From the NCBI GenBank assembly GCA_015222985.1, contig JADFWI010000054.1:1-7871 (forward strand): a stretch of 7,871 nt of DNA, given 5' to 3'. A model generated the notes under the pieces. It made no database searches, was not told the origin of the DNA, and saw only the letters and a list, made by a program, of their open reading frames with translations. Origin of the DNA: Pseudomonadota bacterium. GTDB taxonomy: Bacteria; Desulfobacterota; Desulfobacteria; Desulfobacterales; C00003060. Made by a program: the position numbers and the translations under genes. Numbering within the stretch: the stretch's first letter is position 1; every line of letters begins with the position of its first letter. Of the stretch, positions 1 through 6,462 are shown one piece after another.

Positions 1-318
1 CGTGGTAGCGACAGGCCCCCTGGCTGGGACAAAGGGGAAAAGAAAGGCTGGCACTCCGATGTTCCTCCAGGAATTGAGAAGAAGGCCCCGGACTTGAGTA
101 AGGACAAACAGGTTGAAGAAGAGGACGACACAACTTTAGAATCGGAAGAGCAGATAAGGCCCAAGAAAAAGAAATGGAAAACCGGCGAGCAAGAGACTGA
201 AGAAAAAAAGGAACAAGTAGAGGAACAACTGGAAGACGCAGGTCAGAAAAAAGTGAAAGAAAAAAGCCGTAAGAAAGAAAGGCATCGGAAAAACCGGGGT
301 CAAGGGAAGGTTGACTAG
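1..318 (+). CDS. Lys/Glu-rich low-complexity protein, C-terminal part (5' end outside window)
   Basis: The reading frame is open from the first base to a TAG at 316-318, so 105 C-terminal residues are visible and the true start lies upstream. The first ~28 residues contain the motif RPPGWDKGEKKGW followed by DVPPGIEKK. Such 'PPGxxKGxKxGW / PPGxxKK' motifs recur in small secreted or periplasmic proteins of unknown function. The rest is almost entirely Lys, Glu, Gln, Arg and Asp, with a Lys run and alternating KE blocks that would form a charged helix, coiled coil or disordered tail. No membrane segment or catalytic motif is visible. A TTG at 94 could be called as a start, but the PPG motifs continue in frame upstream of it, so I treat the gene as cut by the window edge. 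The function is not recognisable. Confidence 0.55.
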   Translation, partial: RGSDRPPGWDKGEKKGWHSDVPPGIEKKAPDLSKDKQVEEEDDTTLESEEQIRPKKKKWKTGEQETEEKKEQVEEQLEDAGQKKVKEKSRKKERHRKNRGQGKVD

Positions 319-355
319 GGATACCTTTCCTCAAATCCACCGGAGGACGTGAGCT

Positions 356-698
356 ATGAGAAACCGGCATTGCTATCTATCAGTTAACAGAAGCCGGAGT
401 GGCTCTGCAAGCAACGATAGCCGGAACCAAATATTGGAAGGACAAAGATCTGAACTAGCTCTTTTTCGAAGAAATAATTCGATTCAACCGGAGACTTAAG
501 CCGAAAGGTCATTTGATCGTACGAACCCGTTATCTCCAAGAAGTGAAACACCTGTATGAGTCAGCGACAAAGTCATCCCGCCCAATCGCAGTTGAGAAGG
601 GACGACGGCGTATGAGCTTCAATCTCTGGTTTGGTCTTGATTCCCATTCCAAGACGTTCTATCGTGCCTTCTTGAGATTCAACAGCAGTCAGGGTTAG
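356..698 (+). pseudogene. Broken small gene (one frameshift, one amber codon), family unknown
   Basis: A clear Shine-Dalgarno GGAGG at 342-346 sits 9 nt before an ATG at 356, as for a real gene. In the ATG frame the product ends at ~48 residues and looks unnatural. One base later, frame 3 reads IAIYQLTEAGVALQATIAG and continues to a TAG at 696-698. Removing a single base near 363-368 would join MRNR to that frame. The joined frame is interrupted once more, by TAG at 456-458, after which ~79 codons stay open. Two lesions in ~113 codons with a preserved ribosome binding site suggest a decayed gene. The N-terminal IAIYQLTEAGVAL piece loosely recalls the start of CbiG-like proteins, but the C-terminal part does not, so I assign no function. 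It could also be chance openness. A lone ORF starting at TTG 513 is the distal part of the same frame. Confidence 0.35.
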
Positions 699-783
699 GG
701 CCAAAACGTGTCAGCGCTGCTCGAGGGGGTGCAGAGGAACTCTTGTCGTGATAGGTCAAAAGAAATAGGGAGATTGGGAAAAC

Positions 784-972
784 ATGGAGATACGTTATCC
801 GAGCAGCGTGGAAGACATACCAGATCTAATCAAGACAAAAAAGATAAGACAGAGGAATGTAAAGGATTTGCAGGACATCGAGTACCTGTTGAAAGCAAAG
901 AAAATGAATGAAAAGCTAGGCGCCATCGGATGTAGAGGAAAAAGGCCACGCGATTCTGAGGGAGTTGAATGA
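784..972 (+). pseudogene. Remnant of minor nucleotidyltransferase-like protein, C-terminal tail
   Basis: The 62-residue frame reads EDIPDLIKTKK at residues 11-21, then NVKDLQDIEYLLKAKK at 25-40. This resembles the C-terminal end of MNT/AbiEii-type nucleotidyltransferases, where a 'SxEDLIxxKxxAxRxKDLxDIexL' stretch follows the catalytic domain. The catalytic part (GS motif and Asp pair) is absent: a TAG at 766-768 closes the frame upstream and I find no catalytic motif in the neighbouring frames. After residue ~46 the sequence becomes atypical (CRGKRPRDSEGVE), whereas frame 2 at 929-1009 reads naturally (DVEEKGHAILRELNEIVRLL) up to TAA 1010-1012, so another frameshift near 915-928 is plausible. 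An ATG at 784 with a moderate GGGAG (768-772) upstream means a short peptide could still be made. Family assignment rests on motif recognition alone. Confidence 0.4.
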
Positions 973-1048
973 AATTGTTCGGCTTTTGGAAACAAATGAG
1001 ATACTTCGCTAAGAGGCTGCAGAGTATCTTGACTGTGACCTAAAATCG

Positions 1049-2299
1049 TCAGAAGTAGTACGAAATCCTTACATAGCCCTCATCTCCCGGTGCATCAAAA
1101 CGATCCGTTATGCCGGACGGTATGCCGCCAAATTCCGACCCCCTCTTACCGTATGGCAGGTTGATCCCGCAGGTAATCAGAATGTTCTCCTTCCAATCGT
1201 AGGTTGCCCTCACCTGGACAAACACGCTCTCATCGTTGAGATTACAGATCATGCTGGGAAACAGATGAAACAGGGGGGTCAGTTCCATCTCCAAGCCCGT
1301 GGCAAGATAATCCCGGCCAACATTGAATAATTCACCACGGGAAATGCGCTTCTGCAAATCCGTATTCGGCTTCGCATAGTTCTTGTGAGCCTCTCCCACA
1401 CCACTTCGGAAGTATTCAACATAACCGTAAACATTGCGACCAAACCATGTCCAGGAATAATCAAGATTTGTCACAAGGGAGGTGGCGCGGCCCCCGCCAT
1501 CAAGTTCTGTTATGCTGACATCAAGTCGCCATACGGCCCCATGCCAGTCTCTGGCCAAGCCAACCCCAAGCAAAGCCTCGTCATAGTGGCATGCAACGAG
1601 AAGGTCATAGTCCATGCCGGCTTTCATGCCATGGTATTTCAGAGTATAGGAACTCTGATCGCTCTTAACCTCATTGGAGACGGGATCACGTCTGGGCAGG
1701 AAAATCGCTTGCAGGTCATCGCCGTTTTCAAACAACCACTGGCCATAGAGCATGTCGTCTCCTGTCTTGTAGTCCTTGTCAACGGCTGTGGGAGAGAAGG
1801 GATTAAAGATGTCTAAGGGGTTAAAGGCAATCCCATTCCCCCAGCTCACGGCCTGGCGGCCGGCCCGCACGACAATATGCTCACCCGCATAGCCAATATA
1901 GAGACGGTCGAGGCGATGAACTGCGGCAAGACGATCCTTGTCAGTGATTTCATCAGTCAGATCAAAAAGTCGCCTGTCATCAGAAGGCAGCCCCGTGCGG
2001 GCTGTGGCAGACAACAGGCCTGCATCTGTCAATGCCTGCCTGGTCTCAAGTGAATCACCCGCGAGGGCCAGCAGTTCATAGTGGATTGTTGCATCCCATC
2101 GGTCCCAGCGTTTCCGGGCCTTAAGACGAATGTCGATTTCGTGGTCCGTCGGGGTATCGTCTCCATATACGGCATACAGGTCTTCGCTCTCGTACAGCGC
2201 CTGGGTCAGTTGATACTTAAGGTGGCCCCCGAATTCCCATTCATCAGCATGTGCCGAGCAAGTAACAGCACAAAACAGTATGGCAATGAAACCGCGCAT
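1049..2299 (-). CDS. Outer-membrane beta-barrel protein (DUF1302/alginate-export-like porin)
   Basis: This 416-residue protein is predicted to sit in the outer membrane. Residues 1-18 form a signal peptide (MRGFIAILFCAVTCSAHA) with likely cleavage AHA|DEW. The mature chain has alternating hydrophobic/polar strands (for example WEFGGHLKYQL, YGYVEYF, VFVQVRATYDW) and ends RISYYF, a beta-signal with a terminal Phe recognised by the BAM complex. The most diagnostic block is at residues 145-183: RAGRQAVSWGNGIAFNPLD, then IFNPFSPTAVDKDYKTGDDM. Blocks like it occur in barrels of the DUF1302/alginate-export type found beside LolA-fold proteins and exporters. It is the last gene of the operon, 4 nt after the ATPase stop. 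Its ribosome binding site is weak, which suggests translational coupling. It probably acts as outer-membrane receptor or acceptor for the cargo moved by the upstream ABC machine. It does not look like a TolC-type duct, since it has no long periplasmic helices. Substrate unknown. Confidence 0.85.
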   Translation of the reverse strand: MRGFIAILFCAVTCSAHADEWEFGGHLKYQLTQALYESEDLYAVYGDDTPTDHEIDIRLKARKRWDRWDATIHYELLALAGDSLETRQALTDAGLLSATARTGLPSDDRRLFDLTDEITDKDRLAAVHRLDRLYIGYAGEHIVVRAGRQAVSWGNGIAFNPLDIFNPFSPTAVDKDYKTGDDMLYGQWLFENGDDLQAIFLPRRDPVSNEVKSDQSSYTLKYHGMKAGMDYDLLVACHYDEALLGVGLARDWHGAVWRLDVSITELDGGGRATSLVTNLDYSWTWFGRNVYGYVEYFRSGVGEAHKNYAKPNTDLQKRISRGELFNVGRDYLATGLEMELTPLFHLFPSMICNLNDESVFVQVRATYDWKENILITCGINLPYGKRGSEFGGIPSGITDRFDAPGDEGYVRISYYF

Positions 2300-2303
2300 G
2301 CAT

Positions 2304-2993
2304 TCAACGCTGAAGTTCGTCAGAAACGATGCGACCGTCGTGCAGTCTTATGAGCCGTCTTGCGTGATCCATGACAAGTTGTTCATGTGTTGCAATGATA
2401 AAAGTTACGCCGCGTCCTTCGTTCATCTTCCTCATGAGTTCCAGGAGCATCTCCCCGTTGCGTGAATCGAGGTTGGCGGTCGGTTCGTCTGCCAGCACAA
2501 GACTTGGCCCGGAAACCATGGCACGGGCCACAGCCACGCGCTGTTGCTGGCCGCCGGAAAGTTGTGCGGGCCTCCGGTTTTCCAATCCTTCCAGGCCGAC
2601 ATCCTCGAGGATGGCCCTGGCTCTGGCACGCCGTTCCTTTCGGTCCATCCCCTGGAGTTGCATCACGAACTCTACATTTTCCCGGGCGGTAAGGACCGGG
2701 ATGAGATTATAGGCCTGGAACACGAAACCCAGATGCATAAGGCGCATGGTTGCAAGCTGTGCCTGGCTCATCAAATCAACGCGCTGGCCTGCCACAGTGA
2801 TTTCGCCGCCAGTGGGCGCATCCAGCCCGCCAACAAGATTTAACAGCGTGGTCTTGCCCGAACCCGACGGCCCGGAAAGACAGACGAAATCACCCTTTGG
2901 CACATCCAGATCAATTCCAGAGAGGGCTTGTACGATGATGGCATCCTGCTGGTAAGTCTTGGAAAGCCCTCTGCAAATCACATTCTGTTCCAT
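2304..2993 (-). CDS. ABC transporter ATP-binding protein, LolD/MacB-type
   Basis: This is a complete 229-residue nucleotide-binding subunit, the usual length for LolD/FtsE-like ATPases. Visible motifs in order are Walker A GPSGSGKT (41-48), Q-loop VFQAYNL (Q93), signature LSGGQQQR (145-152), Walker B LVLADEPT (165-172) with catalytic Glu170, D-loop NLDS (174-177) and H-loop His203 in ATHE. All catalytic residues are present. There is no membrane segment; the protein is cytoplasmic and should dimerise under the two FtsX-type permeases encoded just upstream. In MacB/LolCDE-type machines ATP hydrolysis drives a mechanical motion of the periplasmic domains rather than passage through a membrane pore. 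The ATG lies 3 nt after the permease stop, with AGGA 8 nt upstream of it inside the permease end, so the start is well supported. Not named lolD, because the operon differs from canonical lolCDE. Confidence 0.95.
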   Translation of the reverse strand: MEQNVICRGLSKTYQQDAIIVQALSGIDLDVPKGDFVCLSGPSGSGKTTLLNLVGGLDAPTGGEITVAGQRVDLMSQAQLATMRLMHLGFVFQAYNLIPVLTARENVEFVMQLQGMDRKERRARARAILEDVGLEGLENRRPAQLSGGQQQRVAVARAMVSGPSLVLADEPTANLDSRNGEMLLELMRKMNEGRGVTFIIATHEQLVMDHARRLIRLHDGRIVSDELQR

Positions 2994-2996
2994 AGC

Positions 2997-4229
2997 TTAA
3001 ATCCTGGTAATTGCCTCCACCGGCACACGACGGGCCGCACGCCAGGCCGGGTAAAGGCTTGCAACGATACCTAAAACGAGAACCAGAAGATTGGCAGAAA
3101 TCACGTCTGACGCGCTAATCAGCGGATAGATCACACTACTTATTCCAGCCCACTCAAGGCCCTCGGCAAAAGCGGAAAGATTCAGGCCGTCGGCAAGGGA
3201 AGCAATGGTCGCCCAGGCAAGCACATTGCCCATAACCAGGCCGATCATCAACACCGTCAAAGACTCCAGCAATACCTGGCTGAGCAAGAACCCAGGGCGC
3301 ATCCCCAACGCCTGGAACAGCCCAATTTCTCTCGTCCGCTCGAACACGGCCATAAGCAATGTATTGACCAGACCGAAAGACATGGCCAGAAAGACGACTA
3401 CAAACCAGATGAGCATAGTGGCCTCGTACATCTTCACTGTCAACACGAGCAATGGCTCCAGCTTGGTCCACGGCTGGATATCAAGTCCCGGAGCCACACG
3501 GACAAGGAGCTGCAACACGGCACCCAGATCCTGGCGGTCACGCGCAACCAGCGCCAGTTCTGATATGTTCTCACCCAGCCTCAACATCTCCTGTGCAACC
3601 GACCGGCCAGTAAAGACATAACCGGTCTCGGTGGCCTCCATATTTGCGTCAAAAACGCCCACAACGCGAAAACCCCGGTCGGCAATTTCATTATCCACGT
3701 CCTGACTCATCAGGACAACTCGTTTACCCAGAGAGGTTTCCAAACGTTCGACCAGTTTGCGACCCAGGAGCACACCACAATCCCCGGAAGATTCCAGGTA
3801 CCGCCCTTCGGTTACCGCCTCTGCGATAAAAGATAGTCCTTGTTCGGCCTCGGGATCGATGCCCACAAGTGTAACACCCGCAGACTCCCGTTCGCTCGCC
3901 ACCACGGCCGGCACTCTCACCCTTGTGGACCAGGCCCTTACATGTTCCCCGCGCAGAACCTCCACCATGTGAGGACCAGGTGGGGGCATGCTGTTATCGA
4001 CAACGGGATCATCACGATAGCCAACGGCGTGCACCTGGATATGCCCGGTCAGATTGTTTATGACATTGCGCACCTGTTGTTCGATCATGCCACGCATAAT
4101 GGCCGCCAATGTCACCATGGACCATATGCCAAAGGCAATGGCCACCAGTATCACGAACGTGCGCCGATGGTTGCGCCACACATTTCGCCAGGCAAGGGTG
4201 TATAGCAACCTGACATTCAGAGTACTCAT
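2997..4229 (-). CDS. ABC transporter permease, FtsX/MacB-type (second of the pair)
   Basis: A 410-residue inner-membrane permease with type VII ABC topology. An N-terminal amphipathic segment LAWRNVWRNHRRTF (12-25) leads into TM1 (~25-45). A ~220-residue periplasmic domain follows (~46-265), then TM2 (~270-295), the cytoplasmic coupling segment ERTREIGLFQALGMRP (297-312), TM3 (~314-340) and TM4 (~378-396). It ends with the typical YPAWRAARRVPVEAI. The periplasmic domain corresponds to MacB_PCD, the part that in LolC/LolE or MacB handles partner proteins and cargo. It resembles its upstream neighbour at both ends but differs strongly in the periplasmic domain, consistent with a LolC/LolE-like heterodimer. 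The gene is separated by 3 nt from each neighbour, implying co-translation. The ATG at 4229 has only a weak GAG-type ribosome binding site in the preceding gene's end. Confidence 0.93.
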   Translation of the reverse strand: MSTLNVRLLYTLAWRNVWRNHRRTFVILVAIAFGIWSMVTLAAIMRGMIEQQVRNVINNLTGHIQVHAVGYRDDPVVDNSMPPPGPHMVEVLRGEHVRAWSTRVRVPAVVASERESAGVTLVGIDPEAEQGLSFIAEAVTEGRYLESSGDCGVLLGRKLVERLETSLGKRVVLMSQDVDNEIADRGFRVVGVFDANMEATETGYVFTGRSVAQEMLRLGENISELALVARDRQDLGAVLQLLVRVAPGLDIQPWTKLEPLLVLTVKMYEATMLIWFVVVFLAMSFGLVNTLLMAVFERTREIGLFQALGMRPGFLLSQVLLESLTVLMIGLVMGNVLAWATIASLADGLNLSAFAEGLEWAGISSVIYPLISASDVISANLLVLVLGIVASLYPAWRAARRVPVEAITRI

Positions 4230-4232
4230 TTC

Positions 4233-5462
4233 TCACACTGCTTTCATAGCGTCTGCCGGCTTGAGCAGTCTTATCCGCAAAGCCGGGTACAAGGCGGCTG
4301 CGCAAGTGACAAGAAGGATCACCGCAGGCCCCAGTGTCAAGGACAGAGGCGAAAGAGCGAGGTGGATGACGGCCGGCATATTGTAATGAGCGGCCAGCTC
4401 CTCCATGCCGGGGTACGAAAATCCGTAGATATGAAAGTAAATAACGGTTGCAGTGCCGATGACCACGCCTACGGCAAGCCCCAGAAGGGCAAGCCATACT
4501 GCTTCCACGATCACAAGAACGCCGATACGGCCCGGCCTGGCCCCGAGCGCCAGCATAATCCCGAATTCGCGGGTGCGTTCAAGGACCGACATTAGAAAGG
4601 TATTCAGAATGCTGAAGGAGACAATAATGATCAAGGAGGCGTACAAAAACCACCCAGAGACCCAGTCCATCTGAATCGCCTGTTTTAATCCAGGCAACAA
4701 TGCCTCCCAGTTCAATACCACCAAAGAACTCTCCGGTGGCAGGCCGCTTCTAACAGCCCGCTGTAACTCTTCCAGATGTTCCAGACTCTCGCCGACAACC
4801 ACGATGGTGTGGCCGTGATTTCCCATGCTGAAGACGTCCTGAAAGGCGCCCAAAGGCAGTTGTACGAGTTGGCGGTCCAAGTCGGCAGACCCGCTCTCGA
4901 AGATGCCGACAACGGGCACCACAGTTGCTGCCACTGAACCGTCTCTACCTGTTCCAAGCAACGTAAGTTCCTCGCCGACATTCAGTTTGAGGTTCCGTGC
5001 CAGCAGGTATCCTATAATGGCTTCCTGGGCGTCATCAGATGATAGGAAACGTCCCTTTCTTACCAGTCCGGGGATGGTCGATACGTGGCTTTCATTCTCC
5101 GTCTCCACACCGAGAACCTGGACGCCATAACTGCGTTCTTTGGATGATGCCAGGGCAAAGCCCATGGCACGGACCGACAGGCTGGCTGATCCGCTCAGTC
5201 TCCTGATGTGAGACGCCAGTGCGCGGGCATCGGGTATGGTGTTACGAATCTGCGGTTTGTCCAGATATCCTTTGGGTTGCACCTGTAAATGGCCATGGTA
5301 AACACGGAGGGTAAAGTCGATCATCTTATCATAGGAACTTCGTTGCAGGGTCACCATGAAAACAAGAATCGCGGCCGCAAAGGCTATGGCAGACGAAGTG
5401 AGCAGCGTTCTACGGGGATGCCGCCAGATATTGCGCCAGGCTAGACGAAGGGTGATGCTCAT
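4233..5462 (-). CDS. ABC transporter permease, FtsX/MacB-type (first of the pair)
   Basis: A 409-residue inner-membrane permease with the same plan as its partner. LAWRNIWRHPRRTLL (7-21) precedes TM1 (~20-40), followed by a periplasmic domain (~41-268), TM2 (~270-292), coupling segment ERTREFGIMLALGARP (295-310), TM3 (~312-342) and TM4 (~373-395), and a C-terminal YPALRIRLLKPADAMKAV. The periplasmic part contains the family-typical 'GR(F/Y)L' turn (GRFLSSDDAQEAIIG, 137-151) where the substrate domain begins its second half. The lack of the fused ATPase seen in true MacB, together with two separate permease genes, points to LolCDE-like architecture. The gene follows the LolA-like gene by 3 nt and precedes the second permease by 3 nt. 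What is moved is not visible. It could be lipid, lipoprotein or another hydrophobic molecule. Confidence 0.93.
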   Translation of the reverse strand: MSITLRLAWRNIWRHPRRTLLTSSAIAFAAAILVFMVTLQRSSYDKMIDFTLRVYHGHLQVQPKGYLDKPQIRNTIPDARALASHIRRLSGSASLSVRAMGFALASSKERSYGVQVLGVETENESHVSTIPGLVRKGRFLSSDDAQEAIIGYLLARNLKLNVGEELTLLGTGRDGSVAATVVPVVGIFESGSADLDRQLVQLPLGAFQDVFSMGNHGHTIVVVGESLEHLEELQRAVRSGLPPESSLVVLNWEALLPGLKQAIQMDWVSGWFLYASLIIIVSFSILNTFLMSVLERTREFGIMLALGARPGRIGVLVIVEAVWLALLGLAVGVVIGTATVIYFHIYGFSYPGMEELAAHYNMPAVIHLALSPLSLTLGPAVILLVTCAAALYPALRIRLLKPADAMKAV

Positions 5463-5465
5463 GAC

Positions 5466-6230
5466 CTATCGACGGGGGTTGCGCAAATTGGAAAGGGTGA
5501 AGGTGTTTCCCGGCATGTTGATCCCGAACCTTGCTTCCTTTACAAGAATTTGGGTCCACTCATCCGGTTTGTCCATCTTCTGCATGCGTTGCAAGGCGGC
5601 AATCTCTTTGCCGCCCATCTGTTTTACCTCCAGAGTGGCCATCTTTTTGACCAACACCATGTCCTGATCATAAAAGGCATGTTCCAGCAAAACATAGTCG
5701 TCACGAATCGCCAGCACTTCCTTGCCCCATACAACAGGCGCGCTGTCAAAGGGGGTGGCTTCTACAATGTGGACTTTTCGGCCCTCTCTGGTTTCCGTGC
5801 CCAACAACCTGTGCGTATATAAGTGAACAAGGTCATCTGCCCTGGCAATGTCATTGTTGGAAAAATCCGACCCCATCCAGCTCTGGTACATCATACTGGA
5901 TGGAATCTTGATAATGCGATTTATCTTTGGCGAAAAAGTCCACATCTTGTTGCCCGCCAGTAGTGTGCTATTGCCTGCATCCTTGGCCGGGGACATCACA
6001 CGGACTAACGACTCCTTCTCGCCCCTGGTCCAGACCCGCAGACTCATGGTGCGTTCCCACTTGGGTCGGTGGATGGTCATGTCCGTGACCGAGTAAGAAG
6101 ACACATCGCGCCAGTAGTCAATGGCGGCTTTGACAAGCTTGGCAGCCTCATCCCCATAAGCAGGCCGTGCGGTCGCGCAGAGACAGAGCAGCAGCGTTAC
6201 CCATCGATATTTGAATCTGTAAGACACCAT
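5466..6230 (-). CDS. LolA-like outer-membrane lipoprotein-sorting protein (PF17131-type)
   Basis: From the ATG at 6230 the protein has 254 residues. A hydrophobic segment (VTLLLCLCAT, 11-20) ends at a likely signal-peptidase site AYG|DEA near residue 26, giving a soluble periplasmic protein. No lipobox is visible (LLCLC lacks the small residues before Cys). The core block is at 80-128, with SPAKDAGNSTLLAGNKMW, then IKIPSSMMYQSWMGSDFSNN. This is typical of the 'outer membrane lipoprotein-sorting protein' family, whose half-barrel LolA fold binds lipid or acyl chains. It is the first gene of the operon, 3 nt before the first permease, so it is the natural periplasmic carrier for the ABC machine. 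An alternative TTG start at 6239 adds MTN; neither start has a good ribosome binding site, and I prefer ATG. The cargo is inferred from family resemblance, not shown. Confidence 0.88.
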   Translation of the reverse strand: MVSYRFKYRWVTLLLCLCATARPAYGDEAAKLVKAAIDYWRDVSSYSVTDMTIHRPKWERTMSLRVWTRGEKESLVRVMSPAKDAGNSTLLAGNKMWTFSPKINRIIKIPSSMMYQSWMGSDFSNNDIARADDLVHLYTHRLLGTETREGRKVHIVEATPFDSAPVVWGKEVLAIRDDYVLLEHAFYDQDMVLVKKMATLEVKQMGGKEIAALQRMQKMDKPDEWTQILVKEARFGINMPGNTFTLSNLRNPRR

Positions 6231-6349
6231 GTTGGTCAACCAATTGCGTAAGGATCTTAGACATGCATATCACAATTCTTGGAGCAACCACAACTGCATA
6301 CGGACAGCCCGCCAAGTCTCAATAAACTCAGGATGAAGCAGCTCAATGG

Positions 6350-6378
6350 TTGACAAGCATATGGAATTATACTATAGG
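6350..6378 (+). promoter_or_regulatory. Candidate sigma70-type promoter for apbE
   Basis: A perfect -35 hexamer TTGACA (6350-6355) is followed after 17 nt by TATAGG (6373-6378), which matches four of six -10 bases. It lies ~85 bp upstream of the ApbE start in the only intergenic space before the gene. On the opposite strand a perfect TATAAT (6366-6371) overlaps it, but has no recognisable -35 at 16-18 nt; it might contribute to the divergent operon. Assigned by eye only. Confidence 0.4.
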
Positions 6379-6462
6379 GCGAACTGTCCCCATGTCTTAT
6401 AGTCAATGTTAACTGGACAAGAATAGCGTAATTCAGGCCTTACACAGATGGAGGAAGGAACC

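Larger units (their letters stand above)
319..1048. other. 730-bp region without an intact gene; degenerate coding remnants
   Basis: Between the Lys/Glu-rich gene and the end of the minus-strand operon no frame encodes a complete recognisable protein. The stretch holds the two remnants listed separately (356-698 and 784-972) plus a short frame-2 continuation ending at 1012. The overlapping frame 708-911 gives an unnatural Arg/Lys-rich product and is probably a shadow. A 7-bp inverted repeat, AGATACT at 999-1005 and AGTATCT at 1023-1029 with a 17-nt loop, lies just past the operon's last stop. It has no adjacent U-run in either direction, so I do not call it a terminator. The region looks like a decayed accessory segment. 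Confidence 0.5.
1049..6230 (-). other. Five-gene trans-envelope transport operon
   Basis: Five minus-strand genes are packed with gaps of 3 nt (5463-5465), 3 nt (4230-4232), 3 nt (2994-2996) and 4 nt (2300-2303), so they are almost certainly one transcript with translational coupling. The order is periplasmic carrier, permease, permease, ATPase, outer-membrane barrel. There is no membrane-fusion protein and no TolC-like component, which separates the set from MacAB-TolC. The dedicated barrel separates it from housekeeping LolCDE. No convincing terminator follows the last gene. The promoter should lie in 6231-6450. Confidence 0.85.

Noticed and set aside
708..911. 67-codon + strand ORF overlapping the nucleotidyltransferase remnant
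   Set aside because: The sequence is Arg/Lys/Gly-biased with no motif, while the overlapping frame carries a recognisable family motif.
999..1029. Inverted repeat AGATACT/AGTATCT as terminator of the transport operon
   Set aside because: The stem is only 7 bp and AT-rich with a 17-nt loop, and no U-run follows on the minus strand.
1385..1816. 143-codon + strand ORF inside the beta-barrel gene
   Set aside because: It is the opposite-strand shadow of a well-supported porin gene and has no recognisable domain or ribosome binding site.
4012..4497. 161-codon minus-strand ORF across the junction of the two permeases
   Set aside because: It overlaps both permeases in another frame, its composition (Arg, His, Cys, Gly) is typical of a shadow frame, and both permeases are complete.
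6170..6230. LolA-like protein as a lipoprotein (Cys residues in the signal region)
   Set aside because: The Cys residues lie within LLCLCAT without the L-[A/S]-[G/A]-C lipobox pattern; a signal-peptidase I site at AYG|DEA fits better.
6366..6383. ACTATAGGGCGAA resembles the end of the phage T7 promoter in cloning vectors
   Set aside because: The upstream part of the T7 promoter (TAATACGACTC) is absent and no vector polylinker surrounds it; the resemblance is partial and probably accidental.
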